Shown one piece after another: positions 1 to 10,052 of a stretch of DNA of 64,000 nucleotides. Each line of letters starts with the position of its first letter. Position 1 is the first letter of the stretch. Under the pieces are notes generated by a model that was not told where the DNA came from, ran no database searches, and saw only the letters and a program-made list of their open reading frames with translations. Origin of the DNA: Rhynchosporium graminicola (Eukaryota > Ascomycota > Leotiomycetes > Helotiales > Ploettnerulaceae); assembly GCA_900074885.1 (NCBI GenBank), contig FJUW01000050.1, positions 1 to 64,000 of the forward strand, read 5' to 3'. The translations under genes were made by a program, and so were the position numbers.

Positions 1-153
1 ACTTAAGAATCTATAACTAAGGAGTAAAGAAGTAGAGAGAGAATAGAAGTATATATATGAAAAGGGGCCCCTAAACTCTACTCGTATAATCTCGCTTAGC
101 AGTAAGTGTTTCTACTAATAGGGAGAGACCTCCAAACCTGACTAGTCGTCACA
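1..153 (-). repeat. Partial LTR (end of a second copy)
   Basis: This stretch matches the right-hand 153 bp of the two full LTRs found at 449-683 and 6778-7012. It ends in GTCACA, the un-mutated form of the LTR terminus; both full copies read GTCATA here. It is cut by the window edge, so it may be a solo LTR or the end of another element. The sequence following it does not resemble the internal region of the complete element. Confidence 0.85.
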
Positions 154-443
154 GTACTATTAGTATTCTGGTGCTAGGACGGTTTTAGTGCTAAGAACTA
201 TACTGGTTCGTAATAGTATCTTGAAGTATTCTTTTTATCTACTCGGTACCTCCTCTGCCGGTAGCATATTAATATGAATATACTTATAAAAACTAAGAAG
301 TACTTCCCTAGACTAATTAAAGACGATACTGGAAACTAGATACGCTACCCCTCCTTTCAAGTATTCTTAAGCTCCTGGAATACACTACTTGCTAGTACTA
401 TAGAGAAGGCTTTTAATACTACTCTCCTGGAATTTCGTATCTA
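154..443. other. AT-rich spacer between LTR copies
   Basis: About 290 bp rich in TA dinucleotides with no open reading frame. It does not resemble the LTR or the ends of the neighbouring element. It is probably decayed repeat DNA; nothing specific is recognisable. Confidence 0.4.
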
Positions 444-448
444 ATTTC
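444..448. repeat. Target-site duplication, left copy (ATTTC)
   Basis: ATTTC lies directly left of the LTR start TGTGAC and is identical to the five bases directly right of the other LTR (7013-7017). Five base pairs is the usual duplication made by Ty3/Gypsy integrases. Confidence 0.85.
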
Positions 449-683
449 TGTGACGCTTGCTTTAGAAAGGTCTTAAAACTACCTGAGTAATAAGACCTTA
501 TATTACTATGAATATAAAGTAGTAAGAATCACTTAAGAATCTATAACTAAGGAGTAAAGAAGTAGAGAGAGAATAGAAGTATTTATATAAAAAGGAGCTC
601 CTAAACTCTACTCGTATAATCTCGCTTAGTAGTAAGTGTTTCTACTAATAGGGAGAGACCTCTAAACCTGACTAGTCGTCATA
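449..683 (-). repeat. 3' LTR of the retrotransposon (235 bp)
   Basis: Same length as the LTR at 6778-7012 and differs from it by roughly fourteen substitutions. About twelve of these are C/T or G/A transitions, which points to RIP rather than simple ageing. Confidence 0.9.
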
Positions 684-697
684 CTACCCCCCCCTCC
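684..697 (-). other. Polypurine tract
   Basis: Read on the minus strand this is GGAGGGGGGGGTAG, directly next to the 3' LTR. Its position and purine content match the plus-strand primer of LTR retrotransposons and independently confirm the minus orientation of the element. Confidence 0.75.
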
Positions 698-1799
698 GAA
701 AAAAGCTCGCCCTCGAGCGTTAGTCTATCTCCTTATTACTATTAAGGTAATCGTAATTATTAATTCTATTATAGAAAGCTTTTAGCTAATTAGGTAATCT
801 AGTAGGAGATCTAGCTTATATTAAGTTATTAAAGTAGAATTATTATAGCTTAGCAGAAGCGTATTTAATATCTATAGTATTATACTATATAAGATCGATA
901 TCTTAATTTAACTAGGAAACTCGATATAAGAGGCTATTACGCTACTTATAGCACGTAAGTATATCTTCGATCTCCTATTTATCGTCACTAGTAATATTAA
1001 TAAGTAGTAGCAGTAGTAAGATTTATCCTAGTAAGGGGTCGTTTAGATACTTCCGTAGCTTAGCAGCAGGGAATACGTTATATACTTTTATACTAGTAAG
1101 GAGCTCTAGATAATAAGAGCTTCTGACCTTTTTAATTATACGGAAAGGTCTATTAGTCGAGAAGTCGAGTTTTTTACTAAGTCAAGTACTCGTAAAGTAG
1201 CGTATATCTAGCTAAATAAGGTCGTCTATAGTGAAGTCGACTTCATAGTATAAGTGATTATAAGATTAGGATATCTTAGCTTATACACGTTAGAGGCTAG
1301 ATTAAGTAGTAGTCTAAGCGTCGCGCAAGCGATTAGCGTAATCTAGAGCTTACTAAGTATTCAACTTATTAGTAAGCGTAGCAGAGTTAGGTAAGTCTTT
1401 CTAATTCTAATTAATACAGGGTATATATCTATAAACGACTTCAAAAGGTAAGAGACCTCTAAGGGATTCGTAAGGGAGAGTTATCTAAGCGTAATCTATA
1501 ATAAGTAAGAATTCCGACTAGTTATCTTAATAATAAGAGATAAAAGGTCGTAATCTACGTTAGAGATATTAGTTATAGATCTCTATTTAGCTATCTGTTT
1601 ATAAATAGTCTACTATAGAAAGCTATCTTTTAGTACTAAGAATTATAATAACTATAATCTAAAAATAAGAAACGAATTAAAGCCCTTTATCAGAGGTAAT
1701 TATTAATAGAGCTCCGAAATAGTAATATATATAGTACAAGTAAAGCTTTATAAAGTCACGCGCATCGGAAGTCTTTCGGTATAGAATACTAATTACTTA

Positions 1800-1990
1800 T
1801 TTACTAAAACGATCGATAAATACAAGAACGTTATCGTAGCTATATTTATCACGGTTAAAGCTATAGTAGTCGACTATAATATACTCCTATAGACGTAATA
1901 GTATAAGCAGAGGTTAAAGAAAGCCCGGTTTTTTATCACGTAGCACTTAAATTCGTCGGTAAGTATAATAGTTATAGTAGTACTAGTTAA
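1800..1990 (-). pseudogene. Integrase core relic of the Gypsy pol
   Basis: The minus-strand translation carries IDRFSK (1800-1817) preceded by a VDYYSF stretch (about 1859-1876), which corresponds to the start of the integrase catalytic core that normally holds the first acidic residue. Several in-frame stops lie upstream. It sits about 1.3 kb downstream of the RT relic in element orientation, as expected in Ty3/Gypsy order (RT, RNase H, integrase). It is not functional. Confidence 0.7.
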
Positions 1991-3209
1991 TAGTTAAAGC
2001 GATTCCATACTACTAGTATTATAATACTAATAGTTATAAAGTCTTCTTTGCACTTAGATAAGCAGTCTCTAATCGGTCGTATACTTCGCGTATAAGTAGC
2101 GTGCGAAAGTATAAGACGTTAAGTATAATTAGTCTTCCTTTATAAAGTAGAAGATCTTTTTCTATAATTAGTTTTCTAGGAGTAGTAGAGAGAGCTTATT
2201 TCCGTAAGGCTTAGAGTAATAGCGTAGTGCGATTAGCGTTAAGTACTTATTATACTATAGAAAAGACTAGTAATAAGTCGGCGACTTCTAAAGCGTTAAT
2301 AAGCTTAAAGTTATCTATAGAGTTAGAGCTATTCCGGAGGTTACTTATAAGTAATACTAGATCGATTTAGTCTTCGCGTAGTAGCTATTATAAACGCTAA
2401 GTTCTTTTAGCGTTATTCTAGTCGTCTAATTTATCTATTCTATAAGAGAGAGCGTTAGTAAGTAGATTATACTTCCTAGGTCGATAGGTAATTATAAAGT
2501 TATAATCTGCGAGTAGCTCGGCCTATCGAGCTTATTATACGTTTAGCTATTTAGAGGTTATAAAGTACTTAAGAGCTTTATAATTAGTAATAACGCGGAT
2601 CTAATATAGTACGCCTACGAGCTCAGATCTCTAATTATTAAAAGATTATATAATTACGAGTATTTCCTTATTATAAATAGTATAATTAAGCTCGGCAGGT
2701 AGTATAGTCTTAGAGAAGTAAGCTACTAGGAACTAGTCTTCGTCGTACTATTACGATAGTATACCTGCTATTACTCTATTACTAGCGTCTATTTCGATTA
2801 TATAAGGTAGATATTACTAATAGTAGTAGAGGAGTAGTACCGAAATAAGAGCGTGCTTTAGGTGATCAAAGGTATCTTTATACTCTCTAGCGAACCGAAA
2901 TAACACGTTGTTTTTAGTGAGTTATATAAGAGGTTTTATAATAATTCCGTAGTCCTTAATAAATCGTTAGTAGAAGTTATAAAAGCCTAAGAACGATTAT
3001 ACGCCCTTAACTATAGTTAGGTAATTCTAAGATTATATAATATTAACTTTCTTAGGGTCTACCTCGATCCTAGAAGTAAAGATAATAAATCTAAGGTATT
3101 TAGTGCGAGTAATATTAAATTCATACTTCTTAAGGTTAGCTTATAATCTAGCGTCTTATAATTATTATAGCACCTTATATATATATAATTAATACTATAG
3201 TAAGTCGTT

Positions 3210-3440
3210 AGAGTAGATCAGAATATCGTCTAGATATACTATATAGAAGTCGTCTAAGTAGTCGAATAAGACGTTATTCATATATCGCTAGTATATCGCA
3301 AGGCTGTTAGTTAGACCGAAAGAGAGTACCTTACACTTATATATACTATAATAGGTCCGGAAAGTTATATACTCTTTAGAGGCTAGATCCATTCGAATTC
3401 GGTAGAACACCTAGCGAATATCTAGTTTAGTAAATATCTT
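3210..3440 (-). pseudogene. Reverse transcriptase relic of the Gypsy pol
   Basis: The minus-strand translation shows the RT landmarks in order: FTKLDIR at 3414-3434, then FRTYYSIYK, FGLTNS, and the catalytic box YLDDILIYS at 3210-3236. Stops interrupt it, for example TAG right after LDIR where Gypsy elements usually have glutamine; CAG to TAG is the classic RIP change. The YLDD box itself survives, but the frame is dead. Confidence 0.9.
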
Positions 3441-6400
3441 AGTAGTAGAGATTCTAGCTAACGTTTTATCGATTAATAGCAGTAGATATTAATCCTTCCT
3501 CGTAAGGTTATTAAGTGCGCGAAAGTCGATATAGAATCTTAGACTTTTATTAGCTTTCTTAACGAAAAGAATAGGTATAGCGTATAGTACTTAAGAAAGT
3601 TCGATGAAACCTTTAGCTAAGTTATTAGTAATATACGCCTTAACGACTTTAAGTTCTTTAGCTAATATCTTATATAAGGAGGAGTATTTAAAGTTCTTCT
3701 TAGCCTCTTCCTTAAGCTTAATTCGGTAATCGTATAAGCGATAAGAAGGGAGAATATCGCTAGCTTCCTTAGAAAAGATATATACCTACTAGCTATACTC
3801 GTAAGGGATCTATAGTTCTAAATCTAATTCGCTTAAGCTAATAGTAAATTACTAAGCGGTTTTACGATATTCCGTAAGGTCGATAGTCAAAGATATAATA
3901 GTAGTATTACGTTACTAAACTACGATTCGGTTATTAAGAAGCTTATCTATCTCGTGAAGAGTAATAGAGAAGATCTTATTATTAGAAGACTTCTAGTGTT
4001 TATATAAGAGATAGAAAGCTAAGCTACTAATCGTATAAATCTCTAGCGTAAGAAGCTCTAGAAGAGGTCTAAGCACACGAGGTAATCTTTATTACTTCCG
4101 AAATATTATAGTAGCTATTTTTATACTTTAAGTAGCTTCTATTAAGTCGCGAGATAATATTCCGAGTAACTATTAGTCTATAGTATAAATTATATAGGCG
4201 TAGTCTTATACGTAAGTCTTTAACGTAGAGACTTCTAATTAGAGTTAAAGTAGAGATTCACGCGGGATATAAGTAATAATATTACTAAATTATACGCACT
4301 TTAGCTATATATTAGTAGCTTCTCTAGAGTATAAAGACTTCTCTTTATTACTCTATTCTTATTCTTTAGGTAATAAACACTTAAGCTTATCGTATCTATA
4401 ATAAGTAGTATAAACGCCGGAGAAACGATTCTAACTGATTAGTAGTAATAATAGAGGGTTAGTTACCTATAGAATACTCTCTAGGGGAGAGTTTTAGATA
4501 TTTTTATAGCTATAAGTCTCCCTAGAAATACGCTTCCGAGCTAGTAATAGTCGTTTAATAACAGAGATAGAGTTAATAACAGCTCGAATATTAATAAGAG
4601 AGTTAGCTACGCTTTACTATTCCTTATACGCTTCCTAGAACTAATTAAGGCGTTTATTTCGTTCGTTAGCGTCGTATTAGTAGCGCTAGTAAGTATAGTA
4701 TTTATATAAGTCCTTAATCTCGATCGGAGAGCTATAAACGTTACTAGGAGGAGTATATAGTAGCTAAATAATCTATCGTTTAGAGGTATCTAAGAGTACT
4801 TAATATTCAAAAAGCAAAGTCCTTCCGAGTATAATACTATAGTTTCCGAGAGTAGTAATAATAAAAGGAGTAAATACCTAAATACGATAATCTACTATTA
4901 AATTAAGTATTATATAGTAACTAATAGTACTACTATTAACGCTATTAAAGCTTTTAATAGGAATTACATTTAGTAGAAAGTAAATTAAAGGTTTTAAGAA
5001 GAAAGAAAGGGATTTAAGAAAAGAATAATTAATAAAATAGTATCTATTAGCTCTAGAATCGAGAAGTGTAAGTAGCTTATACGAGAGTCTATTCTTAGTA
5101 AGAGTAGCACGTATAGTAAATAATTAACTACTAAGAAGCTTCATAAGGTTAAGAAATCGTATATCTTATATACTACCTAGGAAAGAGTCTTTCCCTAGGC
5201 GTAGTCTTTTACTAGCGGTTTAATATACTCCTAGGCGTTATTATACGTTTCTTTGTTATTATTATCTTCTAGCTCGCTATTAATATCGTTATTAGCGTTA
5301 ATTATATTAATTCGATACGGAGTATTAGGTCGAGCTAACGATAAGCGTAAGTATAAGGTAAGCGTAAAGTAATAAGGAGTATTCGCTAGCGATTATATAT
5401 AAGGCGTATTATTTCGTATAAAGTATAATACTTATTTACTAGTTATACTAGTATTCTCAGGCGTAAGAAGACTAATTTGCGGATAAGAAGAGGAGTTAGT
5501 ACTATAGCGCTAAGAGAAGGTATTTATAAGGCGTTCTCGAGTCGCGCTAGCCTTAGCTAAAGACTCGGAATAATAAGTCTTTTTAATAAATTAACCTTAG
5601 TCTTTAGCTTATATAGCCTTAACGTATTCTTCTAGTATCTTTAACGTTTAGTACTATTAGAAGAGCTATTTCCGTAGCTATATAAGTAGCTTCTCCTATA
5701 AGTCTATTTTCAGAGTCGATTAATTATTTACTCTAGCTTTACGAGCTAGCGTATAAAACTCGTAGTAGAATATCTAGAAGGTCTACTTATAATCTATCTT
5801 TAGCGCGGAGTAGCTAGCTCTTATAGTTTATTAGTCGTATAAATTAGATAAGAAGAAGACGAGTTAAGTAATCATATCGAGTGAATCGATTATACTACTT
5901 TCTTCGTTATATTCTAGTTCTAAGAACGAGAGTTCTAGGTAAGTTCTAGCTATTCCTTCTATTTAATTAAGTAACTAATCTTTATAATAATCTTTATTAA
6001 TAAAGTAGCTAGAGTAACGCCGGAGAGCGTTACGTATCTATACTTCCTAGAGTTTTAGAGAGTAGTCGATTCTATCAGAGAGCTTATTTAGAAGGTTCGG
6101 TATCTTCTCTATACGCGTAGTATATAATATTAATAATATTCCTCTGATAGATTATTCTTAATAATAATTATTAAGCGTAAGAGTAGCGTTATCTTCTTTA
6201 ATTAATAGTAGTAGTATTATACGCGATTAAACGTTATTAAATAATATAGACTTAGTAGAGCGCTAAGCAATTAACTAGCGTAGTTCTAGGAACTCGTCCT
6301 ATAACTAGCGTAGTTCTGCAGATAAGTTAGCGTTTAATTATCTCTCCTCCGCGAGCTTCCTTTCTGCCTCTTATAGCTAGTAAGCGCGGTCTTCCTATAA

Positions 6401-6777
6401 GTTACTTATAGTTACTATTAATATAAGAGTATTATAAGAGAGGTTTAGCGACTTAATAAGTTCGTTAATTATAGTAGGAGTTAAGGAGCTTAACTCGGAC
6501 GAGGCGTTATCGCGAGTACTCTCTACTATAGAGAGAAGTAAGTTACGGCGAGTATTATAAGTCGCTAAAGAATAAGAGGTAGAGGGAGTCGGAGAACTAG
6601 TAGTCGATTTATCAGACTTAGGTTACTTCAGTTTAAGTACTATTCTTCAAGTTTATACTTAGTATAGGCCTTCTCTATATAGCGTAGTCTCCTGCGTTTA
6701 GTAACTCTAGGCATAGAGGTATAATATAAGTAGATATTTACTATCTTCCTAGATATAAGTAAAAGAGTTATAGATAA

Positions 6778-7012
6778 TATAACGCTTACTCTAGAAAGGT
6801 CTTAAAACTACCTAACTAATAAGACCTTATATTACTATAAATATAAAGTAGTAAGAATCACTTAAGAATCTATAACTAAGGAGTAAAGAAGTAGAGAGAG
6901 AATAGAAGTATATACATGAAAAGGGGCCCCTAAACTCTACTCGTATAATCTCGCTTAGCAGTAAGTGTTTCTACCAATAGGGAGAGACCTCCAAACCTGA
7001 CTAGTCGTCATA
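6778..7012 (-). repeat. 5' LTR of the retrotransposon (235 bp)
   Basis: Pairs with 449-683. Its outer TG has become TA (TATAAC instead of TGTGAC), a typical RIP change on the complementary strand. Since pol reads on the minus strand, this is the promoter-bearing LTR, but it is probably inactive. Confidence 0.9.
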
Positions 7013-7017
7013 ATTTC
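7013..7017. repeat. Target-site duplication, right copy (ATTTC)
   Basis: ATTTC directly follows the right LTR end GTCATA and pairs with 444-448. It shows that the element inserted as a unit and has not recombined since. Confidence 0.85.
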
Positions 7018-8040
7018 CAGTAGGTACTATAAGCTACTGCGAGAGTACTTAGCTACTTTAGAAGAAGAAACTTGTAGCTTTCTAGGTAAACTAATTATAT
7101 TACTTTGGAATTATAGTTACTAGTCTAATTGAAGGTTACTATGCTACTCTAAAGCTATATTTACAGCGTAGGCATATAGATCTTAGGGGTGTATTCCTCA
7201 AATTATAACTCTTTTAGATAGCTTAGCACGCCGGAATCACTTCGACTATTATATAGTAGTAATTACGGCCCCGGTATAGTATAAATATATCTATTTTAGC
7301 TGTAATTCTTTCATATGTTTATACCCGGGCTCTTCAGAAAATCGTATAAGAGGCTAGTAAGCTCCCCTCCAAAGGGCCTCTAGTAAATAGCTATATTTAT
7401 ACTATATAGTAAGCCTTTAGTCTATCTTGCTTTTATACTCTCTAGAAACGATAATAAGAAGGTAGTAGTATCCTTCTGAGTAATATTTATTACTACTAGT
7501 ACTATAATAGGCCTAAATTAGTATATTCTTCTCCCCTAGTACCTCTCCCTCTCTTAAATCTATTGAAGGTCAAAGGTAAAAGTAGACTAAAAGGTGCACT
7601 TAGAGGAGGTAGAATAGTACCTTCAAATACTCGCCGCGACCCCTTATTCTTTGAATTACCCTTAAGCTCTGCTTCTATATCACTTAGCTAGTATTTTATA
7701 GTATAAAATAGCGTATTATTAACTAGTATAGCGATATAAAGGCTTAAGGATAAGCACTTAGATAGCTATGAACTAGGTATACGGAAGGAGAGAGGGTATA
7801 TATATAGTATATTATCTATCTATTATTTAGATAGTATAGTAAATGCTACTATAGCTAGTGAATTATTAATTCAGAGAGATATAATTAGGGGGATAGAGGT
7901 ATATACCTAAGATACAGAGTTTAAAGAAGATTTAGATGAATTAGTATAATTAATACACTATATATAACTATATATATAAATCTTAGTAGTGATAAGTGCA
8001 TACTGCATTTTCGGCTCGGTTAGTAGCGTACTGCGATTTA
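7018..8040. other. AT-rich gene-free DNA at the repeat-block edge
   Basis: About 1 kb of TA-rich sequence outside the retrotransposon with no open frame and no recognised element. Composition changes sharply near 8.0 kb, where two copies of ACTGCGATTTAGCT (8029-8042 and 8051-8064) mark the passage to normal, gene-bearing DNA. It is probably older RIP-affected repeat material. Confidence 0.5.
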
Positions 8041-8296
8041 GCTATTCCCGCACTGCGATTTAGCTGTGGCCTTGATTATTTGATCCGTCTTGAATGCCTT
8101 ACAACATCCAAGGTATCCATTCACCAAGCATCTACGGAGGTATAGGCTTAGGCTCACCGCCCGCTTCTGCAACTCCAAATTGTGTGGGCAGAAAGAAAGC
8201 GGTGAGTCTAAACTTAGGGCCTGTGCCTTCCGCAAGCTTCATTCATACCGACCTGACCGAGAATCAGCCGGGCCTCGGCACTCGCAACAATCAGTT

Positions 8297-8327
8297 CCTA
8301 CCTACCTACCTACCTACCTACCTACCT
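8297..8327. repeat. (CCTA)n microsatellite
   Basis: Seven to eight consecutive CCTA units upstream of the thioesterase gene. The same motif recurs near 37.91 kb (as TAGG), 38.69 kb and 61.56 kb, each time in a presumed promoter or leader. Confidence 0.9.
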
Positions 8328-8475
8328 GTGAAGCGTATCCAGCCAGCTTCATCCTACCACTTTACAAGAAACCCCCCTCATTGCACCCAACATCCAACAA
8401 CTCTCCTTTAGACTCGAAGTCACCAAACCATAACACGTAAACAGAAGAATTTTTCAACCGACACTTTCTGCGGCT

Positions 8476-8477
<2 letters not shown>

Positions 8478-8508
<31 letters not shown>
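8478..8508. repeat. (GA)n microsatellite before the start codon
   Basis: About fifteen GA units end a few bases before the ATG at 8515 and are probably in the 5' leader of the thioesterase mRNA. Confidence 0.9.
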
Positions 8509-8510
<2 letters not shown>

Positions 8511-8514
8511 GAGG

Positions 8515-10052
8515 ATGAAGGGGGGTTCAGAGGTGGAAGAAGCCTCTCGTGCGAAGGCTATGAGAGGCGTGGAGGCTATCTTTGAAAGGTATGTTGGTTT
8601 TATTTTTCCGAATTCGTTTTTGAGAGGTTTTTTGGGGAGGGGATGGATGGAAGATGGATGGATGGGATGGATGGGGGTGATGAGTGAGTAAAGTAGTGTT
8701 GACCATGGTTTGTTGATTCGCTTCCCATGACCGCTCAGTTGGGGAAAGAAAGTATCTGCGTTTCCTGCGTTTCTTTCTTTCTTTCTTTCTCAACTATTTC
8801 TTTTTATGTGTGCAGGGTATTCACTTCCCTGCATCTGTTGGAGATATCCAGAGATATTGAAAAAGGAAAGGAGTCTGTCTGCGTTATCCTCGAATTCTCA
8901 AATCGCAAAAAAATATTGCAGTATTACTTTCTTCACACTTGACCCCCGACTGACTGACTGACCCATCAAAAAATTCTAGATATCTCCTCATAGCAAACAG
9001 TACCCATTTCACGGGCTTCGATAGAAATCTCATGGAGAATGTGAGATTGGTCGATGCGTCGCCCGAGGGGACGGTTACTTTTGAGTTCTTGATTGGTGAG
9101 GGGTATGGGAATGTTAATGGGGTTATGCGTGAGTTTATCTCGCTTGATTGTTTTCTTTTTTGTGGGTTTTGGGAGGGGGGAGGGGGGAGGGGGGATTTGG
9201 GATTTGGAAACTGGGAACTGGGATGAGAGTTTTTGGGTTGGGGCTTTTGGATTGGGGGTTGTTGTTGGTATTGGTATTGTTGAGAGAGAAATGATAGGGA
9301 GGACAGATGGGCTTTTTCGTTCTTCATATTTGCGGTGCGTACTTGAGTTCGGCTTTGGCTTTGGCTTTCCAGTGCGGCGAAGGAGTATGAATGCTGTTCG
9401 CTTATGTGTAATCACTAACTTCACCAGACGGCGGAGCAGCAGGCGTCATTTTCGACATGTGTACGACTACCGCACTGGGGCCTCTCGCCAAACCTGGATT
9501 TTGGGAGTACGTCTATCTAAGCCACTCACCAATCGTATAGTCTTTATCTTGAAACAAGCAGTCTAGAAATAGGAGTATCCGGAATAATCTACACAGATCC
9601 CTAACAACAAGAAACAGTTTCCTCGGCGGCGTCACAAGAACACTAAACATAAGCTACCTAAAAGCCATTCCCGTCGGTCCGTCACTCTGCATCTTCCTCT
9701 CCCTCTGCCTCTCTCTCTCCCTTCTTCCCTCCCTCCCTCCTCCTTTCCACTCCAACTAACATAACATCCCAAAGGAACCACAATACGCATCCACGCCCGC
9801 GTCATGCAGGTCGGGAAAACCATGGCCCTGATCCGCGGCGAGATGACATCCTTGGACGGTAAGATTGTTTTCTGTACGTGCGAGCATCATAAAGTGGGTG
9901 TTCCGAGCCAGTCGGCGCATTTGAAACATCGGGTTCCGTGGGATGAGATTTGGGATGCGGAGGGGAAACCGGAGGGGAAGGGGAAGGAGATGGGGAAGGG
10001 GAAGGAGATGGGGAAGGGAAAGGGGTTATGGGAGAAGAGTGCCAAATTATGA
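8515..10052 (+). CDS. PaaI/ACOT13-type hotdog thioesterase
   Basis: Five exons by frame continuity: 8515-8588, 8980-9128, 9428-9506, 9618-9676, 9775-10052 (212 aa). Introns begin GTATGT, GTGAGT, GTACGT and GTCCGT and end in AG. The first is long for a fungus (391 bp), with repeated CTGAC before its acceptor. The product has the hotdog thioesterase layout: a FDRNLMENVRLVDA segment, then HGGAAGVIFDMCTT carrying the HGG motif and the helix-start aspartate typical of 4HBT/PaaI enzymes, then LGGVTRTLNISYLKAIPVG. Family members hydrolyse acyl-CoA thioesters; the substrate cannot be told. The C-terminus is a Lys/Gly-rich tail built from a short DNA repeat (about 9961-10025) and is probably disordered. 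The ATG at 8515 follows the GA repeat. Confidence 0.85.

Larger units (their letters stand above)
449..7012 (-). mobile_element. Ty3/Gypsy LTR retrotransposon, RIP-degraded
   Basis: This is a complete element of about 6.56 kb in minus orientation, so its 5' LTR is on the right. Both LTRs are 235 bp. The terminus reads TGTGAC...GTCACA when the copies are compared (left start intact; right start mutated to TATAAC; both right ends mutated to GTCATA). The five bases ATTTC flank it exactly on both sides. A purine-rich tract abuts the 3' LTR. Minus-strand translation of the interior gives reverse transcriptase and integrase relics full of stops, in the protein order expected for Ty3/Gypsy. TA is very common and CA rare, as expected after repeat-induced point mutation. 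The gag end (about 5-6.7 kb) is too damaged to read, and no primer binding site was recognised. Confidence 0.9.

Noticed and set aside
1..8000. CRISPR array or tandem satellite in the repeat block
   Set aside because: The repeated segments are three LTR copies kilobases apart, not regularly spaced short repeats, and the genome is fungal.
8299..8330. CCTA runs considered as telomere-like repeats
   Set aside because: Telomere repeats of filamentous fungi are TTAGGG/CCCTAA; this is a four-base microsatellite found in several promoters.
9093..9566. Gly/Phe-rich plus-strand open frame of about 157 codons
   Set aside because: It reads through two introns of the thioesterase gene in the wrong frame; the low-complexity protein is an artefact of G-rich intron sequence.
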